64,000 nucleotides of DNA, taken from contig OX359245.1 in assembly GCA_947179485.1 (NCBI GenBank), positions 25,159,067 to 25,223,066 on the forward strand. The letters are read 5' to 3'. Source of the stretch: Allacma fusca (lineage: Eukaryota > Arthropoda > Collembola > Symphypleona > Sminthuridae). The notes under the pieces are model-generated. The model made no database searches and was not told the origin of the DNA. It saw only the letters and a list, made by a program, of their open reading frames with translations. Below are positions 47,201 through 57,402 of this stretch, piece by piece (position 1 is the stretch's first letter; every line of letters starts with the position of its first letter). Both the position numbers and the translations under genes were made by a program.

Positions 47201-47950
47201 TAATTATTACAGATAACTTTCAGTGGGTTTACTTTATTCCAAGTTTACTATAATTACCCCGCTTGTACTTACGTGTTTACTGCATTTGCGATGTACATCA
47301 GTACAGTGTGAGAGATAAAGTTGTGATAAATTCAGTTTTGAGATAAATTATTAGTACCTAGAATTTTGAGTTGACTCTTTCTTACTGCATCCTATAGGAC
47401 TACAAATTACATAACCTTAGCTATTGCTGATTACAAGTGCTGGCAAGGTACAAAGTTCATATCACTTGGGCTATATACACTCACAATCTGAGGTTGCCCA
47501 ACTTGCGTGGTCTCTCTTCTATGTCAAAAACATTAGTTGGTTGGCATCGTTCATAAATGATAGGTACGTATGTAGATATTATGCGTACAGTCAAGTGTAG
47601 AATTAATCGGAGATGTGCATAGATACGATTGCGTAATTATTATAGAGGAAAATATAAAAAGGGTATAAAATCCATGCACACTAGAAGTTGCGTGTATATT
47701 GAGAATCTTGATTCGGAAGCTGTCCTACGTGTAAGCACATGTGATAATGCATATGTATCGACTTATATTTTCAATGGCAGAGGAATTCACTAGAGATAAA
47801 TAACGTTATTTTAAGTACTGACTGAGAGCATAGTAAACCCAATCATTCCATTGACCCTTCAAAATAATTTAAGCTCATGTGTGTCATTTTGATCTGTTTT
47901 AAACTTGAAAGCTGACTGGAGAGTCAATATAGTAATCATATTACCTACAA
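38269..47950. other. Gene-poor region of 9.7 kb, nothing supported
   Basis: I see only short open frames on both strands without domains, signal peptides joined to plausible exons, or skewed composition. Scattered TACATACATA-type stretches occur (for example near 43305-43320). No LTRs or inverted-repeat elements could be delimited by eye. Non-coding RNA genes or regulatory DNA cannot be excluded. Confidence 0.4.
47664..47670 (+). promoter_or_regulatory. Candidate TATA box of the P450 gene
   Basis: TATAAAA lies within a short tract that also has AATATAAAAA just upstream. The ATG is at 48042, so a leader of roughly 340 nt would follow. No competing TATA box is closer. Assignment rests on position only. 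Confidence 0.35.
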
Positions 47951-48041
47951 TTTTTTGGGAACACTCGAGTCATTGTTTGACTATTCCTTCTTCTTTATAC
48001 GAATTGAGACCCAAGGCTGGGATCTCTTTCTTCTTGTCACC

Positions 48042-51000
48042 ATGTTGGGCTCATTGTTGATAGGTCTGGTAACTTTGATTGCTTCAGTACTAACTTACTA
48101 TGTATATCAATTCTGGTTTTCAAGAGCAGCCAAATTTATGCGAAAGTATCCCGGTCCGAAGAAAGTGTTTCTGTTGGGGAATGCATTGGACCTGAACAAA
48201 CCAAATGAGGGTACATTGACTTTGGTGATTATAAATTTAATTTCAATTAGTATTGTATCCAATGTAAATATATACCTCCAATACCGAGTTATTCTTCATT
48301 TAATCTGAAATGTTATAATTATTATATTTGAAGAACTTACCAGGAATGCCAATTTTGAATACCCTAGAAAATACGGACCTCGTTACACGATCTCTGTAGG
48401 CAACCGTAATTACTTCACATCAAGCAGAGCTAAGGATATTGAGGTTAGGTTTGTGTTCAGTCATTTTCAGATGAGAGATTCTATAAATCTGATTATCAAT
48501 GATGTAAAATATCAACATGATTATTATTTATCTTGATTAATAATTAGTCCTAAAATTGTTCCTCACAGAAACTGCTATCTTCATCAAGTCATATCAACAA
48601 AGGCATTGAGTACAACTTTGTCATGCCCTGGTTGGGCGAAGGTTTGTTAACTAGCAAAGGTGAGAGTAATAATTAGTAGATTTAATTAAGTGTGCAAATT
48701 ATAATAATTATTATTAAACAAACGAGTGCATAAGCAAGTAAGTCATTCTGTAATCATTATTTCATACATAATTAATTATATATATGCAATACGATGCTTG
48801 CAGGATCCAAATGGCTCAGTCACCGAAAATTGCTTACTCCCAGCTTCCACTTCAAAATTTTAGAAGAGTTTATGGAAGTGTTCAATGGTCAGTCTGCATT
48901 ATTTGTGAAAATTCTTGGAAAGGATTCCGAAGGAGGCAAAAAAGCTTTGGAGATAAGCCAGTACATAACACTCTGCACTTTGGATATCATTTGTGGTTAA
49001 ATAACTATAAAATCCTAAATGCACATTTTTATAGGAAATATATATATTGTTATAAAAAAATGTCTTCCGCAAGAGTGTTTTGTTTGTCTAAAGTAAATAT
49101 CACTTTTACAGAAACAGCAATGGGAAAAAGTATGAATGCTCAACGTGAGAAGGCTTCCCCCTATGTAAGAGCCATCTATGAGTAAGTCACCTTACTTGTA
49201 TCAATACAAACGTTATCATCGGTCATTGCCCGTAAATTTGTCGAACGTTACGTACGGAGTGCTGCAATACATTTCGTCCCCCTTAATATAGGTCTTGTAA
49301 GCAGATGTTAGGGGCGCAGTGGAACGAAGGTACGTAGTGAACACGGTGTTGTCGCTTTGTGTTTGACCATCATCACTATAACTTTAAAATCAATGTCACC
49401 AGGCAATTCAAATTTTTATAGTGACTCATATTATCTAACTAGTAAAAACCCTGTGCTTCACAGGAACAATTATACTTGGAGAGGCGGTAGTTGTGAGTGC
49501 GGAAATTAAACGATAAACGGCTTACGATTCAAGCCCTGTCGTGGAGATTTATTCGTGTCTTGCTCGTTAAACCACACCGATTTGTATGTTTCGTATAAGA
49601 CCCCGATTCGGCTACAATTAATAACGATGATAATAGAAGGTAGTGCTCGTTAATAATAAGGAGTGCTTGGCATGCCACCTTTTGGGCGTTGTGTGAGGCC
49701 ATTGAACTATGAAAGCGCGAAACTTTAAATAAACGGACAGAAAGTGCCCTTTAATAATAAGGATTATTCAGAATCCTAGTGATTTTGGAGGAGATCAGGC
49801 TATCCGATTAACCGCAGGAAATTGCAATAAGTCACGTATGATAAAATGTACGTCTTCGTCAGGTGGTGCAGCCACCAGGTCTAACACTGTTCACAAAGTT
49901 TTGGGGGAAAATTCCTGACTTGGTTCATTCATTTGATCCCTGTGACCTGACGGGTTGGCATACGCCAATGAATGCAGTTTTACGAAATCCTCAAAAAAGA
50001 TTTTGTACAAAATAGAGCATCCAAAATCTCTTCTAAAATACTTATATAATCTATGGGGGAGAAAAATGCATTGCAAATACTTTGTAGTTGAGTGCTTGTT
50101 AAACAAGCGAGCAAATGGATCCTATATAAATATTTAATTTTATAGACTCAGCTCTTTGATTCAAATTCGTGCATTCACTCCGTGGTACCTTTATGAGTTC
50201 GTGTGGAATCTTTCCCCAGGAGGACGGAAGGAGAAGGAGTACTTGAAAATACTCCATGATTTCACAGAAAATGTAAGTTTTCCCAGAAGAATGAGTTTAC
50301 GGAACGACGGCACTCGTACAAACAGCTTGCCTGAGTTAAGATTTATAGATACTTTATTATATATTTATTTATATAATTATTATACTTTTTCCTTAAATAT
50401 TTTAGGTAATCAAAGAAAGAAAGGGGGAAATATTAGTGTCAAAAAAAGGAACCCATCAAAGGAAACGAAGTGAAGAGGGCGAAAATGATATTTTCATGAG
50501 TAAAAAGAAACGAGCTGTAGCATTCATGGATCTGTTGTTAGAAATTCAAGCCGAAAATCCAACAGCAATGACCGATAAGGAAGTTCGTGAAGAGACTGAT
50601 ACCTTTATGTTTGAAGTAAATAACAAATCCCAAGCCATGAAATGGTGTTAAAGTTTCTCTAAATGTTTTTAGTTTTTCTATTTACCAAAATTTTATTTAA
50701 ACGCTTGTACACACGATTTACAGCAAATATTAATCATTTTTACTTATTTTACTTCAAGGGTCATGATACCACTGCGGCTAGTTTATCTTTCACAATTTTC
50801 CTTCTTGGATGCTACCCAGATGTGCAGGTTCGTTCATCTTTGAGTAATCAACATCAGTGATGCGATCGAACCGATTATTTCAAAACTCGAAGTTGGTTCG
50901 TATTCGAAATCGGATTACCGATTCGAAGTATGCCTTCAAATCGAAATTGGTTTTACAAAACCAAATCGAATTAATCAAGAATTCGAACAATTTATTCGAA

Positions 51001-52987
51001 TCGAATATCAAAACTAGGTATCGATTGTTATTTCCTTCGAGTTATTCGGTTCGAAGTTGGTATCGAATCGGTTTTTTCGATTAATCGGTTAAGTATATCC
51101 ATTCCTCAATTTATTTAGATAAAAAAGTCTAAGATTTAATAATTCTTGAAAACGAGTTCCCATTCCTTGTCATTAAGTATGTACGTAGCGATGAAGTGTT
51201 CTTTCGGCCCGAACTGTAGCGTCAATTGTCTGATACAATTGACTAAGTACTAATTGCTTTTGGGCATTTATTTCTTATACGAATCATAAAGTTGCTCGTG
51301 GTCCCGGATGACAATTTAACAAAGCTTGATCTATGTGTAAATAAAAGTAATACCTACCATTAAACGTTAGACACCATGAGAATACTATGGAGGAGGTTAG
51401 GGCTTCTTTCGGGACTTGACGTCTCGAGGTTTTCAGGACGGGACCGGGATCGGGACAGTTTCGGGACAAAATCGTTGTCCCCATTTTATTTCGGGACTGA
51501 ATGGCGACGAACGTTTTTGTCCTGAGGATTTCGGGACTGGACAGAATTGTCAGCGGGACAAAAAATTGTGCCAGTAGAAACCCTAGTGGAGGTTTACAGT
51601 ATAAGTATATGTCTATTAAGTAATTTCAAAATATTTAGGAAGCTTATTTGCACTAAAATCTTACTTGAAGTATTTGCAATGATGCCGATTTTCTTTTAAC
51701 GTAAAATGATTGTAGGCAACGAATAGGTTTTTTCGGCGGTGCGGAGTATTCTCACAGCTTTCAGCGTCACTGGTAACAATATCAATGATATTGTCTGAAA
51801 ATTAATTTTCAAGACGTTCAAAGTGTTGAGGTTGAGACTCTACTTCCTCACTACATTCCTCATAAGCTAAGTGGTTACTCTCCTCGTGATAAGAATGCCG
51901 TGGGGTGTATGATTCGTTAGTGGAATTTAAACTGTGGCGGGAATTCGATTGTTCGAAAAACCAATTTCGAATACAAAGCGATTAAAAACAGAATCGGTAT
52001 CGAAATTGGATTTGTAGTTTAACTAATCGATTCGAACTTTAATTGGTTTGATAAACCAACTTCGATTGTTCATTCCATTCGAATTATGTTCGGATTAACA
52101 CAACCGAACCGATAGCTCTTGGCTAATCGATTCGGCTCGTATTCGAAATCGAACATTTCGATTATAATCGTAATCGGTCGCATCACTGATCAACATACTG
52201 TTTTGTTCCTCTACTGCCCCAGTTGTAAAATGAAATGTTTTCTTAGAACAAAGTATTTGAAGAACTCGGAGGAATATTTGGCGACGATAGATCCAGACCG
52301 GTTACAAGTCAAGATTTGACAAAAATCAAGTACTTGGAATGTGTCATTAAAGAATCCTTACGACTCTATCCAAGTGTTCCTTTTATGACACGAGATCTTC
52401 GCGAAGATTTGATTTTAGGTAAGATAGCAGCGATATTTTTGATCCTTAGTACACTACGCCAAACATACTTTCTGCTATTATTTTAAATGACGGTGAGGTT
52501 TAATTTATATGAAAATACCAGCTGACGGCGAGATAATTCCAAAAGGCTTTAACTATTCCGTATTTCCATTGGCGATCCATCGTGACCCGGAGTCTTGGGA
52601 CAACCCTGAAGAATTCCAACCGGAACGTTTCTTACCTGAAAATTCCGTTGGACGCCATCCCTTTGCATATGTTCCGTTTTCTGCAGGACCTCGTAACTGC
52701 ATTGGTATGTTTACAGAATATTCCAAGAACTTATAATTAAAAAATTTCCCGCATGCTGACTCGTTTGAATGAACATAAGCCGGACGTTTCCAAACTGTAA
52801 AATTTGTGCTAAATGGAGCTTTTGTTTAGGTCAAAAATTTGCTTTAATGGAAGAGAAAGTGATATTGGCCCATTTGCTAAGACAATTTCGGTTAGAGTCC
52901 ATCGGAACCAAAGATGACATCGTTCTCACAACTGAATTAATTTTAAGGTCCAAGAATGGTTTGCCCGTGAGGTGCTTTCCCCGATAA
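48042..52987 (+). CDS. Cytochrome P450, CYP4 family
   Basis: Eleven exons: 48042-48210, 48334-48443, 48569-48659, 48804-48995, 49112-49181, 50146-50272, 50406-50615, 50759-50827, 52247-52418, 52522-52704 and 52830-52987, total 1551 nt (516 aa), all phases closing; 516 aa is normal for CYP4. Seen in order: an N-terminal membrane anchor, K-Y-P-G-P hinge, [19 protein letters not shown], the CYP4 signature D-T-F-M-F-E-G-H-D-T-T (I-helix, split by the intron at 50615), E-S-L-R (ExxR) and heme loop [10 protein letters not shown]. The signature Glu that binds heme covalently in CYP4 enzymes is present. CYP4 enzymes are ER monooxygenases, often fatty-acid omega-hydroxylases; the substrate here is unknown. 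Introns 5 (964 bp) and 8 (1419 bp, with a transposon) are the long ones. ATG at 48042 has a good context (CACC). Confidence 0.92.
50855..52188. mobile_element. Non-autonomous hAT-type DNA transposon in P450 intron 8
   Basis: Starts CAGTGATGCGA and ends with its reverse complement TCGCATCACTG, with imperfect homology continuing inward. The 8-bp target duplication ATCAACAT is at 50847-50854 and 52189-52196. Both ends are dense in TTCGAA/CGATTCG-type motifs. At 1334 bp with no transposase frame it is non-autonomous. It lies wholly inside the intron and leaves the splice sites intact. Confidence 0.88.
51398..51585. mobile_element. Short hAT-type element nested in the intron transposon
   Basis: Inverted ends TAGGGCTTCT and AGAAACCCTA (9 of 10 match) flank 188 bp, with 8-bp flanks GAGGAGGT and GTGGAGGT (7 of 8 identical). 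The interior repeats a CGGGAC-type motif on both sides. The imperfect ends and flanks suggest an older or decayed insertion, though it is younger than its host element. Confidence 0.6.
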
Positions 52988-53720
52988 AGGAGCTTTAAAA
53001 TAAAAGACATTTATGCAATGATTGAAATACCAAGCAAAATCATTACCGCCATATATTACCGCACGATAAACATTACCATCAAACTAGGAAATATCCTACT
53101 ATTAAACAGGTTGAACGACTGGATAAATACTCAAAGTAATGTCCCATGCCGAACAGCATACGCATTAAAATTCCCTACACTCTCATCGTGGAGGTCACTT
53201 CGCCCCTTTGTGACTTATCACCTCGGTCATAATCATTAATGATTTTTATCGTTTTGTCCGTTAAACCATTAGCCCATTAAAAAACGCCATTATCATAGAG
53301 ACCGTGGATTCAATTCATTACTATTATTAGTATATTATTTCCAGCACAATGCAACACTGCTAACATCCCCTAATAACACGAGTAAAATTAAATTTTAATC
53401 ATAGTGAAGAAATTTGAGCAGCTCAAGCTGAACTACGCCACTGCAAGTAAATCGTCTTAATAAATAATCAAAGATGGAGACAAAATAAATTGACTTAATA
53501 TATGTAATCCTGTAACTTTTTCGGACGCAGAAAGTTCCTCAATAGGTTCCAATCATTTTTGCCAATCAGCTAATTATTATCGGTAGCGTTAAATAATTTT
53601 TTTCCGGCATTAGGATCTAAATCTTGCCTGATCACGTATGGCTAATACGGATATACCTATTTATCCCACACCCATATGTTTATTGTTGAAGACATTCACG
53701 AAATATTGGATGCTACATAT
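52988..53720. other. P450 3' region and spacer before retrotransposon 2
   Basis: No gene seen. A minus-strand stretch near 53240-53320 contains a GGTTTAACG segment resembling one in P450 intron 5 (about 49560), possibly remnants of a tRNA-derived short element; the evidence is weak. Confidence 0.35.
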
Positions 53721-54294
53721 TGTTACGGATATATTATAAATAGAGTAGAATAAGCATAATCTAAGTCAGCAAATAGTTTGGAAGGTCGTAAGCAGAGGCT
53801 ACGTGATGCCAAACGCTGACATAACATAATTATAAGGAAATGATTTAGATTATTTAATAAACAATAAACTAAGAATAGGATAAGATTAGATTTAGATTAA
53901 GACACGTAGATTAAGTACAAGTTCTAATCTCGACTTCAAGCAAGCAACATCAAGAGGAGCCGCACCTAGAGTCCATTCCCTCCGGGATGGATCTCCACAG
54001 GTAGCAAGCGGGGCGACATGAAATCGGGAGATTTCAGGAAGAAGAGATTCAGACTTCAAATTCTATTTTGTGTTAAATGTTAATTGTTCAGTGTAAATTG
54101 TATCAGTTCTAGGAACAATAAATTGGCCCAATTAATTATAATCGAATCTACACAACAGAATCAATAGTTCCATTTATTCATGCGTTTCCAACAACATCGG
54201 ATTCCAGGAATTCAGGGGATGGAACACCCGAACCTAGGCTACATTAGTATTACCCGCATAACATCAATACCCGAGTAATACCAATTACGTAACA
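53721..54294 (+). repeat. 5' LTR of retrotransposon 2
   Basis: 574 bp bounded by the inverted ends TGTTACG (53721-53727) and CGTAACA (54288-54294). AATAAA at 54117-54122 is a likely polyadenylation signal. TATAAATAG at 53735-53743 is unusually near the start for a core promoter. The bases after the LTR, TGATGTTTCTGCC, would be the primer-binding site, but a match to a tRNA 3' end (expected to begin TGG) is not clear. Confidence 0.75.
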
Positions 54295-54342
54295 TGATGT
54301 TTCTGCCAGGCCTTCGGGTTTTTTTTGGTAAGGACCCGGAGG

Positions 54343-54367
54343 ATCCGTAGGTCGGGGACCTGCGGAT
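54343..54367 (+). other. Stem-loop 49 nt downstream of the 5' LTR
   Basis: ATCCGTAGGTC (54343-54353), loop GGG, GACCTGCGGAT (54357-54367): 11 pairs including one G-T. Its place just after the primer-binding region is where retroelements keep dimerisation or packaging hairpins. Confidence 0.5.
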
Positions 54368-54970
54368 GACCCTGAAACAAAGACCAACTTTGTAGCAAGT
54401 ACGGTCGCAGTTTTCAAAAATTCATGAGATGGAAGTATGGGGTCCGAAACGGAGGTGATGTTTCATTTCTCTCCAGGGCCACCCGAAACTTCTCGTGAAA
54501 GGCAGTCATAACATGCAACAATGTTACCTCAAGAAAGAAAATTTGGCCATTATCATCACGCGCGGATTCAAACAACAGTTCAGAAGTCCTAGTGCGGCAC
54601 TATAAAAAGAACTATTTTTTAGGCCTGAAATATTATTTTAAGTGACCAGTGAAATTGGGACTCTTTCCAACCGGAAAATTAGGGGAAGAGGACGTCCAAT
54701 AAGGTAATACAAATTTTTCTTTAAGATTCATGAATTTCATGTTTAGGAGCATATTAATTTTGTCATGTAGTTACGAGGCGTAGCTAATATTCAGGAGTAA
54801 TTAACCAGAGTTTAGACACAAATCATATATTTAAATTAGAAAATTGCTCATATATGTATATGTATTTTGTGGTTTTCAGAGTACATAGTAGGTGTGTGTG
54901 CATAACAAATTTTCACCAAAATTAGCTTCTTCCAGTAAAATAAGTCTTCTTCTATCTTTTTAGACGCCTT

Positions 54971-55988
54971 AAGTGCCGTTGTGAGCGGAGGCATAAACAG
55001 TGTTCGTATTGTAAAGGGTACTATTCCGGCTGAAGGGCCGACGTTAATTGAGCGCAGTATAATAGTAATCTTTCTCTTCGTAAGTTTTAAGGTTAATTTC
55101 AAAAGGGCCGTTTCTGAGCGTTGAAATTCTTTTAACTCTTCAAATTACTTTTTAAAGTTTTGGGAAACCCCAGGCTAGGGGATAGGAACCCAAAACACAA
55201 TTAAAATCTTTCAATTAATTAGGACATTTTTTTTATTAAGACAAGACTCTCAAAATTCACTTTCCAAGCTTAGTTTAAAGCAAAATACGATCTATCTTTT
55301 CAGTAAATAACTCAAAATAATGTTTTCACTCTCTTCATTCTCTACATCTTTCACCTTCTAGTATAAGTACATTTGAAGGGCCGTTACTGAGCGCAAATGC
55401 CTTTAAAGTCTTTATCTCCAAATTACGTAATTAAGAGCCCCATGGCAAGGTGGCAAAACCCAATTAAAACTCTTTCGCTGAAAATTACTTTCTTTACCTG
55501 ATGTGTAGGTTTACACGGGTAACAATAGGACCTATCATAAACTTTTCACAAACTTCTTTTCTTCTTCCATTTTTTCATTTCTACCAGAAATGCCGTTTTG
55601 CGCGCTGGGTAATTAGGACATAATTTGTCATGATTTTTGGCAGATATTAGGATTTTAAAGTTAATCCGGAAGGCCGAATGTGAGCACGGAGCATATCAGA
55701 TTTCAGTTAGTCATTTTGCAAATCAAAAAAACCTATATAGCTCAGTTAGAGAGCATAGGTAGATCAGACCATCTAAAGACTATAGTATGTAAGGTAAACA
55801 AAATTTGTTCGGAAGGGCCGAATATGAGCGCCGAGGTGATTAGGACAGTTTAATTAAGGTTTGAACAAAACTTAGTCCAAAGGGCCGAGGTACATTGAGC
55901 GTGGACACATTGGCATAGTACATAAGCATACATATAAGAAAATTCTCATCTACGTAGTTTAGGGATTGAAGGGCCGAGTTATGAGCGC
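54971..55988 (+). repeat. Array of AAGGGCCG-N-TGAGCG motifs in the leader
   Basis: Copies begin at 54971 (AAGTGCCG variant), 55033, 55103, 55376, 55588 (degenerate), 55670 (one G short), 55813, 55880 and 55969; a further degenerate copy is at 56705. Each has an AAGGGCCG box, a variable 3-9 nt gap, then TGAGCG. Flanking DNA is also distantly repeated: the segments after the copies at 55103 and 55376 resemble each other for about 100 bp, and the surroundings have diverged more than the core. Confidence 0.78.
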
Positions 55989-56779
55989 AATCATTGTCGT
56001 GTATAGGTTTTAGTATACGTAGAATCCGAGAGGCTAGGAAGATTAGGAGGGACCTTATGGTTTAGTAGGGTTCGAGTCATTCCAAGCACGGAGGTGATCG
56101 GATGGAGTGCCGACAAAAGTACCGATAAGCCTGTGACCTACTAGAGGTAATCGGAGAGGCTATGATTGACGCACCGATATAGGTATATGTTTGTAATGTG
56201 CCCGAGCTAGCGGATAGGTAACAGCAATGACTATTACTAGTAAGGAGGTCCATGGTTTAGTGGATAGGATAACAGGGGACATTCCAAAGCACGGAGGTTC
56301 ACTTTAAAATCTGTGTATGCGGTTTCCAGCTATGGCCATACATAGGGACTTTCATATTTATTACTTCTTCCATAGATGACTCATGGTTTTGAGTGCATCA
56401 TAAGATTAGCCATTCTCGAAGGATTTTGCTAGAGTAGAGAGATTTGGCATAAGAAACCACAGGCTCATGGTTTTTGAGAGTTGGTTATAGGGATAGGAAT
56501 TCAGTAAATTCTGGTGCTTTCAGTTTTTGCTGTCTACAACAGATACAAGCCTTGCTGATGGTAGGATCGGTTCAAGGAAGTTCTTAGGTACGAATTAGGA
56601 CGCGAAACATATCCTTTGGGACAGAAGGGTAATTAGTAGCGAGGAATACAGTCCTTATTAATTCTGGGAATCATTACAGGAGTATTTAGGGAATTTAGGC
56701 AACACCGGCCCGAATGTGAGGAGTGTTGATTGACAAAAAGACTGATAATTTAAGGAGTTAGACGCAACTAGCCATTGCA

Positions 56780-57090
56780 AATAAGTAAGTTTAAGAGGGT
56801 TAAGTTTTAAGGTGAGTAAGTTTAAGAGCGCTAAGTTTTAAGGAGGATAGGATCCAGGAGACTAAGTTTAGGGAAGGTTAAGTTTCAAAGGACACTAAGT
56901 TTTAAGGGGAATAGGTCTTAAGGAGTTTAAGTCTAAAGAAAGTAAGTTTACGACAGTCTAGGTTTAAAAGGATTAAGTTTTAACGAAAAATTAAGATTAA
57001 AAAGTTTAGGCTTTAAGGAGATTCAGGTGGTAACACCAGGAGGTACTTATTGGAAACGTTAGGATTACAGAGATTAAGTTTTAAGACAGG
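56780..57090 (+). repeat. Degenerate tandem TAAGTTTTAAGG-type repeats
   Basis: At least a dozen variants of (T)AAGTTTTAAGG and (T)AAGTTTAAGAG follow one another with purine-rich spacers, just ahead of the gag start. The unit is about 20-25 bp but irregular. The sense strand is nearly free of C, so it would be largely unstructured RNA. Confidence 0.6.
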
Positions 57091-57402
57091 TCACAGCTAA
57101 AGTTAGGGACGTTCAGGGATTGAACACTTAGGTTATAAGCACAGAAAAATTTCTTTTCCAAGTTATCATCACCAATTGGCACAACTAAGTTTAACAACTA
57201 GAGTTACATAAGCATAGGCATACAAGGCAAAATTTTAGGAAACGGTTTAAGTTGAAATTTGGCATAAGTTTTAAGAAGGTTTTCAGGATTGGAATTGACA
57301 AACGAACTCTCACAACCGTCAAAACAAATTCATAAAACCAAACTCTACGAAACGCCTTAGCATTTTTCAGCCCATCCAGAAAAAGTTAGGACGTTTACAG
57401 GT

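Larger units (their letters stand above)
54295..57402 (+). other. Long repeat-filled leader of retrotransposon 2
   Basis: 3.1 kb between LTR and gag without a long open frame. It holds an 11-bp hairpin at 54343-54367, about ten copies of an AAGGGCCG...TGAGCG motif (54971 to 56722), a pair of longer repeats near 56050 and 56250, and a run of TAAGTTTTAAGG variants (about 56780-57090). All are in the sense orientation. Leaders this long usually carry packaging signals or internal promoter and insulator elements. Confidence 0.7.

Noticed and set aside
55735-55800. tRNA-like A box (TAGCTCAGTTAGAGAGCAT) in the leader of retrotransposon 2
   Set aside because: No matching B box, no acceptor stem and no plausible anticodon arm; it is probably chance or a remnant.
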